A DNA stretch of 38,201 nt from assembly GCA_900299305.1 (NCBI GenBank), contig OMJJ01000275.1, positions 1-38,201 of the forward strand, written 5' to 3'. Within the stretch, counting starts at the first letter, position 1. Each line of letters starts with the position of its first letter. Of this stretch, positions 26,015 to 34,538 are shown piece by piece. This DNA is from a bacterium. Lineage in GTDB: Bacteria > Armatimonadota > Chthonomonadetes > Chthonomonadales > Chthonomonadaceae. The notes below the pieces were generated by a model. It did no database searches. It saw only the letters and a list, made by a program, of their open reading frames with translations, and was not told the DNA's origin. Both the position numbers and the translations under genes were made by a program.

Positions 26015-26368
26015 CGTTTCTCAACTCTCCTTACAAAACACATAAGGGGCTTGCCCATTTGGGAACTAAGAATACAGGCATACATTAGGCGCAAAAAACG
26101 CCCTTACTCTATTATACACGGTAAAATCGCGTTTTGTCGGTACGCTTCCTGCCGTACAGGTCGGTATTTCTACTAGAATCTGTGTTCCTATCCTCTCTCT
26201 TCGCACAGTGCTATTTTCGGCTGATTGATACTATTTCTTCGCAAGAAGTGCCAAGAATACTCAAATAGTGCGTAAAAATTCTGACTTTCAACTATTTCTA
26301 CGATGGGTAATGTACCCCTGCCCCCGTATCGGCTATACTTTAGTAGGTAACATTGTAGGTTGGAGAAG
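26015..26368. other. Divergent intergenic region between Wzz-like and CARDB-like genes
   Basis: The 354 bases hold a likely promoter for the Wzz-like gene at 26111-26140. Facing the plus strand, TATACT (26334-26339) is a possible -10 with no good -35. Three ACTATTT elements occur (26230-26236, inverted 26263-26269, 26291-26297); the first and third extend to ACTATTTCT(T/A)CG. A short palindrome GGGTA-ATG-TACCC lies at 26305-26317. No gene is visible. Confidence 0.5.
26111..26140 (-). promoter_or_regulatory. Probable promoter of the Wzz-like gene
   Basis: On the minus strand CCGACA (26135-26140) precedes TATAAT (26111-26116) by 18 bases. The -10 box is perfect and the -35 box matches in four positions. 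The leader would be about 90 bases. Confidence 0.55.
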
Positions 26369-27616
26369 ATGCTGGTGATGTCTGTGCTTGTCGTGGTTCG
26401 TGCGAAATGGCTTAGGTTGGGATTGGTTTTTGCGCTTCTGTTTGCCTCTAGGGTAGGTTATGCTCAAGAGCGTCCCGATGTGCGCGTAGAGTATTTCGGA
26501 ATGGAGAACGGCTATACCGTTGGGGGTAATCCCGTTACTCTCCTTTGTGTGGTACGGAATCGGGGGAGAGGGGTGCTTGCCCCTAACACGCTACGCCTAC
26601 GCCTTAATACCATGCAAGGATTAGATTATACTCAGGGCGAACTGCGCCCCCTACTCCCCGAAATGACCGAAGGGCAAGCAATTGCCTATCGCTGGGTACT
26701 CTCTCCCCTCTCGTTACAGATAAACCTTATGGTCGGGGTGGTTCTTGAAAAGGCTCCTGCCCCCTTAGAGGTAAACACCAAAGAGCCGCCAATAGAGCCT
26801 CAAGTTGTGGTCTCTCTGCTTCCGCGATTTATAAACAGCCCTGCCCTCTTTACCCCCAACCTACGCTCTACCGACCCACCCCGTGCCCGCGCGGGGAATG
26901 GAGTAACATGGGTAGGCAATGACCGCGTGGGAGTACAGATTCTCGCGACTACTAATCGGAACTCTACACTCTTTTTGCAGGGACGTGTGGGTAAAGAGTG
27001 GCAGACCGTAGCGTTTGCGCCGTTCTTGGCGGAGGTCTCTGCGGCAGAAGAGGGGCAGGTGGCTTGGACAGAGAGTTTTCGATTGGGAACTGCCTACGTC
27101 TCTAATGAGAGTGATGGAGCTGCTTTGAATCTACAGGGGGCTATAGGGAAACGCTGGACAGCAGAGATTTTGCTCACAGCCCCCTCCTCTACAGGTGCGA
27201 TACAGGGGCGTTTGCGCCTTACCGCAAAGCGCAACTTGCGCGTCTTCCAGATTCGCCCTCCCCTCCTCATCGGCACTCGCGACCCCCTCACCCCAGAATC
27301 GAAGGCGAACGGCACTCCAATCGCGGTCAACCCTTTTGTTAGCCCGATAGAGGAGCGTACCCCTGTATCTGCACTGCTTGCGAATAGCGTGGCTTACGGG
27401 GTTGCGTGGACAAATACCGCCCCCATTTCCGACTGGCACTGGCAACGTACTCCGATTGGAGATGCTCAACGTGCCCCCCTACTGGGTGTAGCGTGGATTG
27501 CCCCCGAAAAGGGCGACATTATCGCTGTAGGAACTACCCTAGAGATACCTTTCCGACTTCTTGCGATTGGGGAGAGCCAGAGTGTGCAGTCTGCCGCCCC
27601 GTTCGCACTTCCCTAA
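26369..27616 (+). CDS. Exported protein with N-terminal CARDB-like domain, function unknown
   Basis: The 415-residue protein begins with a signal peptide (VFALLFASRVGYA-QE, after a basic start). Residues ~35-125 resemble a CARDB or archaeal-type adhesion domain (DVRVEYFG then CVVRNRGRGVL). The rest is beta-rich and Pro/Arg-rich, with no catalytic motif I recognise. The start could be TTG 26360, ATG 26369 or ATG 26378; ATG 26369 is a compromise. It lies 11 bases before ispE, so the two may be cotranscribed, but no functional link is obvious. Confidence 0.65.
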   Translation: MLVMSVLVVVRAKWLRLGLVFALLFASRVGYAQERPDVRVEYFGMENGYTVGGNPVTLLCVVRNRGRGVLAPNTLRLRLNTMQGLDYTQGELRPLLPEMTEGQAIAYRWVLSPLSLQINLMVGVVLEKAPAPLEVNTKEPPIEPQVVVSLLPRFINSPALFTPNLRSTDPPRARAGNGVTWVGNDRVGVQILATTNRNSTLFLQGRVGKEWQTVAFAPFLAEVSAAEEGQVAWTESFRLGTAYVSNESDGAALNLQGAIGKRWTAEILLTAPSSTGAIQGRLRLTAKRNLRVFQIRPPLLIGTRDPLTPESKANGTPIAVNPFVSPIEERTPVSALLANSVAYGVAWTNTAPISDWHWQRTPIGDAQRAPLLGVAWIAPEKGDIIAVGTTLEIPFRLLAIGESQSVQSAAPFALP

Positions 27617-27627
27617 CTCACCAAACG

Positions 27628-28533
27628 ATGATTTCAAATAACCTAACACTCCGCGCCCACGCCAAAATAAATCTTACCCTCGACGTGTTTAGCAAACGCG
27701 CCGACGGCTATCATGGTATCGCTTCGGTGATGCAGACCATTGGTCTATACGACACCCTGCACCTTGCTACCTGTGAGGAGGAGGGTATTCACTTCTCCTG
27801 CGACTCCCCTTCTGCCATTCCCGTTCCCAACGACCCCACCAATCTCGTCTATCGGGCGGCGCAGATTTTGCTAGAGGCGAGTAAGGCACACGGCAAACCT
27901 GTACCAACGGGGGTCGCTATTCACTTAGAGAAACAGATTCCCTCTCAGGCGGGGCTAGGTGGTGGGAGTAGCGATGCCGCCGCAACACTGGTGGGCTTAA
28001 ATCGCCTGTGTGGTTGGGAGTGGAGCGAGAAGGAGCTGCTTGCGTTTGCGGCACAACTTGGCTCGGATGTCCCCTTCTTTGTTTTAGGGGGGACGGCGGT
28101 AGCGCGGGGGCGTGGTGAAATACTCACTGCCTTACCGGACGCGCCTCTGCTCTGGTTGGTGGTGGTAAAGCCAGAGGTGGGAGTCTCTACAGGGTGGGCA
28201 TATAACACCCTAGACAGCCTACCAGATAGGGCTTCGCACCGCGCCACAAAACGCATGGAGGAGGCTCTTGCGGAGAACGACTTGGGACGCTTTCTTGCAT
28301 GGCAGAGCAACGATTTCGAGAGTGTGGTCTTTGAACATCACAAGGAGCTGGCTTGGCTTCACGATGAACTGATGATGGCGGGAGCACAGGTAGCACACCT
28401 CTGCGGTAGCGGCTCTGCTCTCTACGGGGTAGCACTTAATGAGGAGCAGGCGCACAAAATCGCCGCTTTGCTTCAGAAAAAGTATCCGCTCACTTTTGCA
28501 ACGCGCACCCTACCACGTGAAGGGTATCCATAG
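27628..28533 (+). CDS. ispE: 4-diphosphocytidyl-2-C-methyl-D-erythritol kinase
   Basis: The 301-residue GHMP kinase catalyses ATP-dependent phosphorylation of CDP-methylerythritol in the MEP isoprenoid pathway. It shows AHAKINLTLDV (residues ~9-19), the catalytic-Lys/substrate region RADGYH, the ATP-binding glycine loop PSQAGLGGGSSDAAATL (~110-126), GSDVPFF (catalytic Asp region, ~148) and the C-terminal CGSGSALYGV. I start at ATG 27628 because the MEP-kinase N-terminus fits there; no strong ribosome site is seen. Length is normal for the family. Confidence 0.95.
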   Translation: MISNNLTLRAHAKINLTLDVFSKRADGYHGIASVMQTIGLYDTLHLATCEEEGIHFSCDSPSAIPVPNDPTNLVYRAAQILLEASKAHGKPVPTGVAIHLEKQIPSQAGLGGGSSDAAATLVGLNRLCGWEWSEKELLAFAAQLGSDVPFFVLGGTAVARGRGEILTALPDAPLLWLVVVKPEVGVSTGWAYNTLDSLPDRASHRATKRMEEALAENDLGRFLAWQSNDFESVVFEHHKELAWLHDELMMAGAQVAHLCGSGSALYGVALNEEQAHKIAALLQKKYPLTFATRTLPREGYP

Positions 28534-28549
28534 AGTAATCTTTTACTCT
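28532..28549. terminator. Weak hairpin between convergent ispE and VOC genes
   Basis: AGAGTA-ATCTTT-TACTCT forms a 6-bp stem that includes the last bases of the ispE stop codon. It is AT-rich with no T-run of note, so termination here is only possible. Confidence 0.3.
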
Positions 28550-28550
28550 G

Positions 28551-28931
28551 TTACTCGGTTATCGGCTCTCCAAAGCAGAAGCAGACCCCGTAAGGCTCTT
28601 GCGTAAAAAAGATGCGCTGTTTCCCGTGAGAGGTGTCTAGTATCAACCCAGAAGGCTCTAGCAGTTTGGCGGTATACTCCGCGTGTAGCCCTTCTATGTT
28701 CTCTACCCGAAAATAGCAACTCGCTTGCTCTGGGTCGCTCTTGTTCTCTTCTAACCCGATCGTTACGTCGTCTCTTTTTAGGAGGGCAAGGTTGCCGTCT
28801 CTTTCCACGACCTCAAACCCCATAACGGCGGTATAGAAGGCGATTGCCGGACCGAGTTTTCGGATGGGAAGGGCTTGGGGGTTAGTGTCCCCTATAGGGA
28901 ACACCCCTTTGAATACTACCTGTTCGCTCAT
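28551..28931 (-). CDS. VOC (glyoxalase/bleomycin-resistance) superfamily protein
   Basis: The 126-residue protein has the beta-alpha-beta-beta-beta modules of a vicinal-oxygen-chelate domain: IRKLGPAIAFYTAVMGFEVVERDG (residues ~23 on), then LLKRDDVTIGLEENK, YFRVENIEGLHAEY and IFFTQEPYGVCFCFGEP. Substrate is unknown and metal ligands are not clearly conserved. GAGG lies 6-7 bases before ATG. The upstream region is occupied by repeated TATTCTA palindromes. Confidence 0.8.
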   Translation of the reverse strand: MSEQVVFKGVFPIGDTNPQALPIRKLGPAIAFYTAVMGFEVVERDGNLALLKRDDVTIGLEENKSDPEQASCYFRVENIEGLHAEYTAKLLEPSGLILDTSHGKQRIFFTQEPYGVCFCFGEPITE

Positions 28932-28945
28932 GCTGTACCTCTTCT

Positions 28946-29011
28946 CTTATTCTAAAAAATAGAATTAGCAACCCCCTTATTCTATTTTAGAGCCTCAAAA
29001 TAGAATAAGGG
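28946..29011. promoter_or_regulatory. Two related palindromes sharing CTTATTCTA, upstream of the VOC gene
   Basis: The nonamer CTTATTCTA appears at 28946-28954 and 28976-28984. Each is followed by its complement: TAGAATTAG at 28960-28968 (one mismatch) and TAGAATAAG at 29001-29009. The right-hand element is a perfect 15-bp stem (28974-28988 / 28997-29011) with an 8-base loop. The region lies between the FGGY kinase stop and the VOC start. No T-run follows the large hairpin on the minus strand, so operator or mRNA processing sites fit better than a simple terminator. Confidence 0.55.
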
Positions 29012-29051
29012 ATGTAAATTCACTCCAAAAGCACTCCCAAAAGCGGAAAAG

Positions 29052-30698
29052 TTAGTAGTTACCCATGATATTTCTGCGTAGCATCTGCTCTCGGTACATC
29101 TCTCGGAACGCGGTGAACTTTGCGTTGTGGTAGGCGTGGGTTGCGGGGTTGGGGGTAACGACCTGCCCACGCCCTCCCATTCCCTGCATGGCGGCATAGA
29201 TGTCTGGGTAGGCATTTGCGGCAGTAGCGGCAAGGATAGCAGAGCCAAGTAGAACAGCCTCCGGCTCTTTGGGCAGAATGAGCGTTAGCCCCGTCGCATC
29301 GGCGTGTTCTTGTAGCCAGACGGGATTTTTGGTTCCGCCTCCCGTTACGAACATTGTGTCTATACGGTATCCCGATTCGTTCATGGCTCTTACGATGTCG
29401 CGAGTACCATACGCCACTCCTTGTATCGTGGCGTAGTAACGTAACGCTTGCGAGGTGATACTATCGTCCAAAGAGATACCGTCGATAATGCCGCGAATAT
29501 GTGGGTCGGCATAGGGAGAGCGGTTGCCAATAAAATCGGGGAGGACGTGGATATGCTTGGTGAGGGTTGCGAGTTCTTCTAGCCCTGCCTCTTTTCGGAG
29601 GCGTTCTAGTTCTGCGTTTAGCAGTTGGTAGACGGTTACTCCCTGCTCTTGGGCGGCGGTATGAAGGCGCGTGGCGTTGGCATGGTCGTTAATGCTGTGG
29701 TCGATGGCACTACCTGCCGCGCTCTGTCCACCTTCTGTAAGCCAGAGACCGGGAACCATTGCGCTAAAGTAAGGTCCCCAAATTCCGTCGATGTAGATGG
29801 CGTTACGAGAAACTGCCATGTGGCAGTTGCTGGTTCCGCCAATCAGGGCGAGAGCGGTCTCTAGTTGGGAGAGGTCACGTTCGGAATCCTCCTCCCATAT
29901 CGCGCCCAGTAGCCCTAAGCCCCCCGCGTGCGCGTCGATAATACCCACTCCCACAGCGCACTCTGTGGTCAGTCCCAACTCGGCGGCAGAGGATGCGGTC
30001 AAGTTACCGATGTAGTTTCCCATTGGGCGCACATCGTCTACTACACGCCCGTTTTCAAATACATCTTCTAAGCCAATCGCCTTGAAGTAGTCTCTATCCC
30101 AACGCCCCGTACTGCCCTCATGCCCCAGATACGTCCATTTACAGACGACGGTGCAGAGGCTACGGCAGTCTATCCCAGTAGAGCGATAGGTAAGGAAATC
30201 AGCGAGGTCGAGGAACTTACCCGCTTGCGCCCATGTTTGCGGCAGGTGTGTTTTCAGCCACTTGAGTTTGGGGGTCTCCATCTCTGGTGAGAGGCGACCC
30301 CCTACGTACTTGAGTACCTCGTAGCCACCCGCGTTTATCTCTTCGGTCTCTGCTATCGCCCGATGATCCATCCAAACGATGATATTGCGGTTGCTATCCC
30401 CCTCATCATTTACAGGCAGGGGGCTATCTTGTGCATCTAGTACCACGAGTGAGCAGGTCGCATCGAAACTGATACCCACTATCTGCTCTGGGGGAATCTG
30501 GGTAGTGCTTAGCGTTTGGCGCACTGTTTTGCCGATAGCACTCCAAATATCTTGCGAAGACTGCTCTACAAAATCGGGCTTGGGCTTCCATGTCTGGATA
30601 GGCTCTACCGCCGAAGCGAGAAGTTTACCAGTAAGGTCGAACAGCCCCGCTCTCGCGCTTCCCGTTCCCACGTCCACACCAATAACATAGTTACTCAC
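29052..30698 (-). CDS. FGGY-family pentulose kinase (D-ribulokinase-like)
   Basis: The 548-residue protein has the FGGY fold: IGVDVGTGSARAGLFD (residues 5-20, phosphate loop), catalytic region VWMDHRA (~108), GGTSNCHMAV, EGGQSAAGSAIDH (~325) and VTGGGTKNPVWLQ (adenosine motif, ~451). It is closest to the FGGY/YDR109c-type ribulokinases, which phosphorylate D-ribulose; xylulose is an alternative. The start is GTG with AAAGGAG seven bases upstream. It begins 12 bases after dapF, so shares its transcript. A lyxose isomerase at 7896-8441 makes a compatible ketopentose. Confidence 0.88.
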   Translation of the reverse strand: MSNYVIGVDVGTGSARAGLFDLTGKLLASAVEPIQTWKPKPDFVEQSSQDIWSAIGKTVRQTLSTTQIPPEQIVGISFDATCSLVVLDAQDSPLPVNDEGDSNRNIIVWMDHRAIAETEEINAGGYEVLKYVGGRLSPEMETPKLKWLKTHLPQTWAQAGKFLDLADFLTYRSTGIDCRSLCTVVCKWTYLGHEGSTGRWDRDYFKAIGLEDVFENGRVVDDVRPMGNYIGNLTASSAAELGLTTECAVGVGIIDAHAGGLGLLGAIWEEDSERDLSQLETALALIGGTSNCHMAVSRNAIYIDGIWGPYFSAMVPGLWLTEGGQSAAGSAIDHSINDHANATRLHTAAQEQGVTVYQLLNAELERLRKEAGLEELATLTKHIHVLPDFIGNRSPYADPHIRGIIDGISLDDSITSQALRYYATIQGVAYGTRDIVRAMNESGYRIDTMFVTGGGTKNPVWLQEHADATGLTLILPKEPEAVLLGSAILAATAANAYPDIYAAMQGMGGRGQVVTPNPATHAYHNAKFTAFREMYREQMLRRNIMGNY

Positions 30699-30710
30699 GG
30701 TACTTCTCCT

Positions 30711-31550
30711 TTAGAGGCTCACATCTCCCGAAAAGACCTCTGTGGCGGAACCCGTCATCACGACGCGGTTATCGCCAAGCCACTCGATACGAAGGTCGCC
30801 TCCGGGCAGGTGTGCTAGCACGTTGCGTGAAGTTTTGTTGTTTAGAATACAGGCGACTACCGTTGCACAGGCTCCCGTGCCACACGCCAGAGTCTCCCCT
30901 GCCCCACGCTCCCATGTCCGCATTGTCACCTCTCCCATGCTATGCACTTTCACAAAGTGGACGTTGGTGCGCTTTGGGAACGATTTATGGTTTTCGATAG
31001 CCGGACCAAAACGAGAGAGTGGCAGAGTGTCCAAGTTATCCTCAAAAATTACGACGTGTGGGTTTCCCATAGAGACCGCCGTTATCTCAAACTTCTGACC
31101 TTCCGCTTTTAGGCTCTCCCCGATTACGCGCCCATTGTCTTCTCCGCGCATGGGTATCTCTGAGCGTAGCAGGTGAGGCGTTCCCATATCGACACGAACG
31201 GTATCTACACTCCCGCTTCTCAGGTTGAGTTTGAGTATCTTCACCCCGTCACCGGTCTCTACTTTCACTTGGGTATCACCGTGCAGTTTGTGGTCGTAAA
31301 TGTATTTGGCAAAGCAACGTATACCGTTGCCGCACATCTCTGCCTCGCTTCCGTCGGGGTTAAACATCCGCATACGGAAATCAGCGACCTTAGACGGCAG
31401 TACCATAATAAGCCCATCGCCCCCAATCCCAAATTTACGGTGGTTGAGTTTTTGGCTCATGTCACTAAGAGCGGGTTCTGTAAAGGTCTGCTGGATGCTC
31501 TCGACGATAATAAAGTCGTTACCAATGCCGTGCATTTTTGTAAACTTCAA
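30711..31550 (-). CDS. dapF: Diaminopimelate epimerase
   Basis: The 279-residue enzyme converts LL- to meso-diaminopimelate for lysine and peptidoglycan. It has KMHGIGNDF (residues ~5-13), the catalytic Cys in MCGNGIRC (~72-79), GNPHVVIF and the second catalytic Cys in LACGTGACA (~222-230). The start is TTG at 31550; GAGGAG at 31560-31565 stands nine bases before it, and the N-terminus then matches the family start. The next ATG would remove the conserved KFTK segment. It is 87 bases downstream of hfq, with a long hairpin between. Confidence 0.95.
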   Translation of the reverse strand: MKFTKMHGIGNDFIIVESIQQTFTEPALSDMSQKLNHRKFGIGGDGLIMVLPSKVADFRMRMFNPDGSEAEMCGNGIRCFAKYIYDHKLHGDTQVKVETGDGVKILKLNLRSGSVDTVRVDMGTPHLLRSEIPMRGEDNGRVIGESLKAEGQKFEITAVSMGNPHVVIFEDNLDTLPLSRFGPAIENHKSFPKRTNVHFVKVHSMGEVTMRTWERGAGETLACGTGACATVVACILNNKTSRNVLAHLPGGDLRIEWLGDNRVVMTGSATEVFSGDVSL

Positions 31551-31571
31551 CGCAAATTACTCCTCAAAGTA

Positions 31572-31615
31572 GTAATGAGGGAGGGAGGGGTATGCCCCTC
31601 TCCTTCCCTCATTAC
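31572..31615. terminator. Long GC-rich hairpin between hfq and dapF
   Basis: The outer 11-bp stem GTAATGAGGGA / TCCCTCATTAC (31572-31582, 31605-31615) is perfect. An inner stem GAGGGG / CCCCTC (31585-31590, 31595-31600) caps it with a TATG loop. It could cut hfq expression from dapF or stabilise mRNA 3' ends. T-runs are short on both sides. Confidence 0.55.
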
Positions 31616-31637
31616 AGTGGTATCTTTTAATAGACAA

Positions 31638-31958
31638 CTACGCGGGTTCGGCGTTAGGGCGGTTCTCACGGTTTTCGCGCATATCGCGGTTTTCTCTATC
31701 GGGTGCGTGCTCTCGGTCACGGTTCTGGTCTTGGTAGAAACTAGAGACGGCACGCGCCGGCACGATAGAGGTAACGGCGTGTTTATAGACTAACTGGGTA
31801 GGTTTCCCAATGGAATCGAGCAAAATGGTAAAGGCATCGAACCCGCGCACATGACCGCGCAACTGCACTCCGCCAATAAGGTAGATGGTCACGCCGATAT
31901 TCTCTTTACGAACCTGATTCAAGAAGATATCTTGTAGGTTCAACTGCGATTTGTTCAT
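31638..31958 (-). CDS. hfq: RNA chaperone Hfq with charged C-terminal tail
   Basis: The first ~72 residues are the Sm fold: [21 protein letters not shown] (Sm1), [11 protein letters not shown] and the [10 protein letters not shown] (Sm2, with the Lys-His pair). The last ~32 residues are a disordered tail of Arg/Asp/Glu/Asn repeats (RDRE, RENRD, RENREN). Hfq hexamers bind small RNAs and mRNAs. AAGGAG lies 9-10 bases before ATG. miaA is 72 bases upstream, the miaA-hfq order also known in Proteobacteria. A weak promoter may lie between. Confidence 0.95.
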   Translation of the reverse strand: MNKSQLNLQDIFLNQVRKENIGVTIYLIGGVQLRGHVRGFDAFTILLDSIGKPTQLVYKHAVTSIVPARAVSSFYQDQNRDREHAPDRENRDMRENRENRPNAEPA

Positions 31959-31983
31959 CTGTAGGTGTCTCCTTCCCCTCTTG

Positions 31984-32013
31984 AAAGTATGAGGGACAAC
32001 AAAATAAAGTCAA
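31984..32013 (-). promoter_or_regulatory. Candidate hfq promoter
   Basis: On the minus strand TTGACT (32008-32013) is followed after 17-18 bases by ATACTT or TACTTT, a poor -10. It lies in the miaA-hfq gap. Readthrough from miaA may be the main source. Confidence 0.3.
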
Positions 32014-32030
32014 ACAGTACGGAACGCCCC

Positions 32031-33005
32031 CTAGTTGCTTAATAGTCTGTTTTGTATTAGTAGGGCGACCTCTTGGGAACGCAATGCACTCACATCTATC
32101 CACTGAATGAGTGGGTCAGCACGAAACCAAGTCTGCTGACGCTTCGCAAACAGCCGTGTATTTCTCTGTATAGCCTCCACTGCGGTTGGATAGTCCATCT
32201 CTCCCTTGAGAAAGGCTACCAACTCCTTATACCCCAAACTTTTGAGAGCAGAGAGGTCGGTGGGATACCCCTTTTCGAGTAGGGTACGCACCTCTGCTTC
32301 AAAGCCCGCTTGCATCATCTGTAGTACTCTGGCATCAATCCGCGCATAGAGTTCGGGGCGCGGAACCTCTAACCCAAATCGGTATGCGGGTCGTTTTCGT
32401 TTTGCATCTTCGTCTTGCGCTTGCCATTCGGAGATGGGCTTGCCTGTAATCTGAAACACCTCTAAAGCACGAACGATACGTACTCCATCGTTTGGGTGGA
32501 GCCTTTGGGCGGTACTTGGGTCTACCTCTTGTAGCCGTGCATGAAGCACATTCGCCCCTACCTCACTCAGCGCGTTACGGAGTGCGTTGCGAACCTCTGG
32601 ATCTTGGGGCGTTTGCGCCAGTGTCCAGTTATCTAGCAGGGCGCGAATATAGAGACCGGTTCCTCCGCACACGATGGCGTTTTTGCCGCGGCTTACAATG
32701 TCGAGGTACGCCGTTTCTGCTCTCTGCTTCCACTCTGCCACGCTAAACTGTACGCTTGGCTCTACGATGTCTAGTAGGTGGAAGGGGGCGCGTTGCCGCT
32801 CTTCTTGGGTAGGCTTCGCGGTTCCAATATCCATCCCGACGTAGATTTGCATCGAGTCGGCGTTGATGATTTCCGCATTCCACCGCTCTGCAAGTGCGAT
32901 AGCGGTAGCCGTCTTGCCCACCGCGGTAGACCCCACAATGACCACAGGTGGGTGGGCGTTCCAAAGCGCGGTAAAATCGTTCGGGTTTGCCTCTTGAGTT
33001 GGCAC
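32031..33005 (-). CDS. miaA: tRNA dimethylallyltransferase MiaA
   Basis: The 324-residue enzyme adds dimethylallyl to A37 of tRNAs reading U-starting codons. Visible are Walker A VGSTAVGKTATAI (~24-36), NADSMQIYVGMDIGTAKP (~49-66), CGGTGLYIRALL (~114-125) and the C-terminal SLGYKELVAFLKG and RNTRLFAKRQQTWFR motifs. GTG start is preceded by AGGGA at about seven bases; no nearby ATG is in frame. It follows mtaB by 54 bases and precedes hfq by 72. Confidence 0.95.
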   Translation of the reverse strand: MPTQEANPNDFTALWNAHPPVVIVGSTAVGKTATAIALAERWNAEIINADSMQIYVGMDIGTAKPTQEERQRAPFHLLDIVEPSVQFSVAEWKQRAETAYLDIVSRGKNAIVCGGTGLYIRALLDNWTLAQTPQDPEVRNALRNALSEVGANVLHARLQEVDPSTAQRLHPNDGVRIVRALEVFQITGKPISEWQAQDEDAKRKRPAYRFGLEVPRPELYARIDARVLQMMQAGFEAEVRTLLEKGYPTDLSALKSLGYKELVAFLKGEMDYPTAVEAIQRNTRLFAKRQQTWFRADPLIQWIDVSALRSQEVALLIQNRLLSN

Positions 33006-33059
33006 AGTATATTCCCTACTTACGGCTTTGTCAAGCGTTGCGTTCCCCTAACTCACACC

Positions 33060-34538
33060 TTATTTAAGTACGGCGGTAAGTGTTGCGAGGGGGATAAAAT
33101 CGGCATCAGGGGGAGCCTCGTGGTCGGAGAAGTGTGCCCCTCCTACCTCTCCGATAGCCCCGTCACTGGTCGGCTCTAGGAGTTGTACGGGAACCACCTT
33201 CCCAATAAGGTGCGACCCACCCGTAAACTGTACCCGAATATAGTTGCTAGTATAGCCGCCGAGTAGCCCCATAGTACCCTCTGGGTTTCCCGCTACAGGG
33301 GTATGCTCGTCGTTGCCAGAGGCGATGTGTTCGGTTTCGGCGTGGGTTTTTCCCTCTACCAGTACGGGGAGGGTTCTGCCTAGGTAGTGTTGTATAAAGG
33401 CTTTTTGGGTCTCTTTACAGGCGGCGGCGAGTACTTTGCTTCGCGCCTCTTTCACCTCTTCGGGTACTTGGTCTTTTACCTCTGCGGCGGGGGTGTTTGG
33501 GCGGGGCGAGTAGCGGAAGATGTGGGCGCGGGCAAACCCAACGGTTCTCACTACGTGCAGAGTACTCTCGAATTCGCGCTCGCCTTCACCGGGGTAGCCT
33601 ACCATAATGTCGCTAGTAAGGGCGAGATGAGGTATCCGCCGATACGCCTCTCTACAGCGTTCGAGATAAAAATCTTGGTCGTAGGGGCGGTTCATGGCGT
33701 TGAGTATGGTGGTGTCGCCGCTCTGTAGGGGGATGTGCATATGGGGACACAGTTTCGGTTCGGTTGCGAAGGCATCTAGGAGGCTATCGGTTACTTGTGT
33801 CGGCTCAATAGAGGAGAGGCGCACCCTCTCTATTCCGTCTACATTTGCGATTCTGCGGAGTATTTCGGCGAGATCTACTTCGAGGGCGGGTTGCTGGTGA
33901 AGATAGGCGCGAGGCATATCCTTACCGGGTGTCGCTCGAAAGCCGTCTTGCCCATACGCCCCCACCAGTACCCCCGTCACCACGACCTCTTTATAGCCTT
34001 GCTCTACTTTGCGCCGTACTTCGCTTAGAATATCTTCGGGGGTACGCGAGAGCATCTGGCTACGAGTAAAGGGAATAGAGCAGAACGAGCAGAAGACGTT
34101 ACAGCCGTCTTGTACTTTGAGGGTGGCACGGGTACGGCGTTGGAAGGGGCGTTCCGGACGGGAATCGGCACTGGCTTCGAGGGACTGCGTGAGTTCTGGG
34201 AACCGCTCTAAGACGTGCTGGAGAGTGTTGAGTTTTTCGGGATTGGGAACAATGAGGTGCGCTTCGTCTACGATTTCGCCTTTGATGTGCGCCATCTCAC
34301 CGTAACAACCGGTCATAACGACGACGGCGGCGGGGTTCAACCGCGCTACACGTCGTACCATCTGCCTCGACTTGCGCTCTGCGGCTTGTGTTACGGAACA
34401 GGTGTTGATCACATAGACATCGGCGGAGGTGTTGAACTCGGTAATGCCAAAGCCGCGCTCCTCGAACGATTCGAGAATACGTTGTGTTTCGTACTGATTG
34501 ACCTTACACCCTAGCGTGGTAAATGCGGCGGTAGGCAC
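33060..34538 (-). CDS. mtaB: tRNA-t6A37 methylthiotransferase MtaB
   Basis: The 492-residue radical-SAM enzyme adds a methylthio group to t6A37. The N-terminal UPF0004 domain begins TLGCKVNQYETQR, the MtaB hallmark, with further cluster cysteines in NTCSV and MTGCYG. The radical-SAM motif is DGCNVFCSFCSIP (~144), with TRS in place of the usual RG after it. A ~20-residue insert (YGQDGFRATPGKD and on) separates GAYG from DLAEILRRI. A TRAM-like C-terminal domain follows ~410. The start is GTG with AGGGA nine bases upstream. It heads the minus-strand run mtaB-miaA-hfq-dapF. Confidence 0.93.
   Translation of the reverse strand: MPTAAFTTLGCKVNQYETQRILESFEERGFGITEFNTSADVYVINTCSVTQAAERKSRQMVRRVARLNPAAVVVMTGCYGEMAHIKGEIVDEAHLIVPNPEKLNTLQHVLERFPELTQSLEASADSRPERPFQRRTRATLKVQDGCNVFCSFCSIPFTRSQMLSRTPEDILSEVRRKVEQGYKEVVVTGVLVGAYGQDGFRATPGKDMPRAYLHQQPALEVDLAEILRRIANVDGIERVRLSSIEPTQVTDSLLDAFATEPKLCPHMHIPLQSGDTTILNAMNRPYDQDFYLERCREAYRRIPHLALTSDIMVGYPGEGEREFESTLHVVRTVGFARAHIFRYSPRPNTPAAEVKDQVPEEVKEARSKVLAAACKETQKAFIQHYLGRTLPVLVEGKTHAETEHIASGNDEHTPVAGNPEGTMGLLGGYTSNYIRVQFTGGSHLIGKVVPVQLLEPTSDGAIGEVGGAHFSDHEAPPDADFIPLATLTAVLK

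Noticed and set aside
33060-34538. MiaB or RimO assignment
   Set aside because: The N-terminal TLGCKVNQYET motif is typical of MtaB, not MiaB or RimO.
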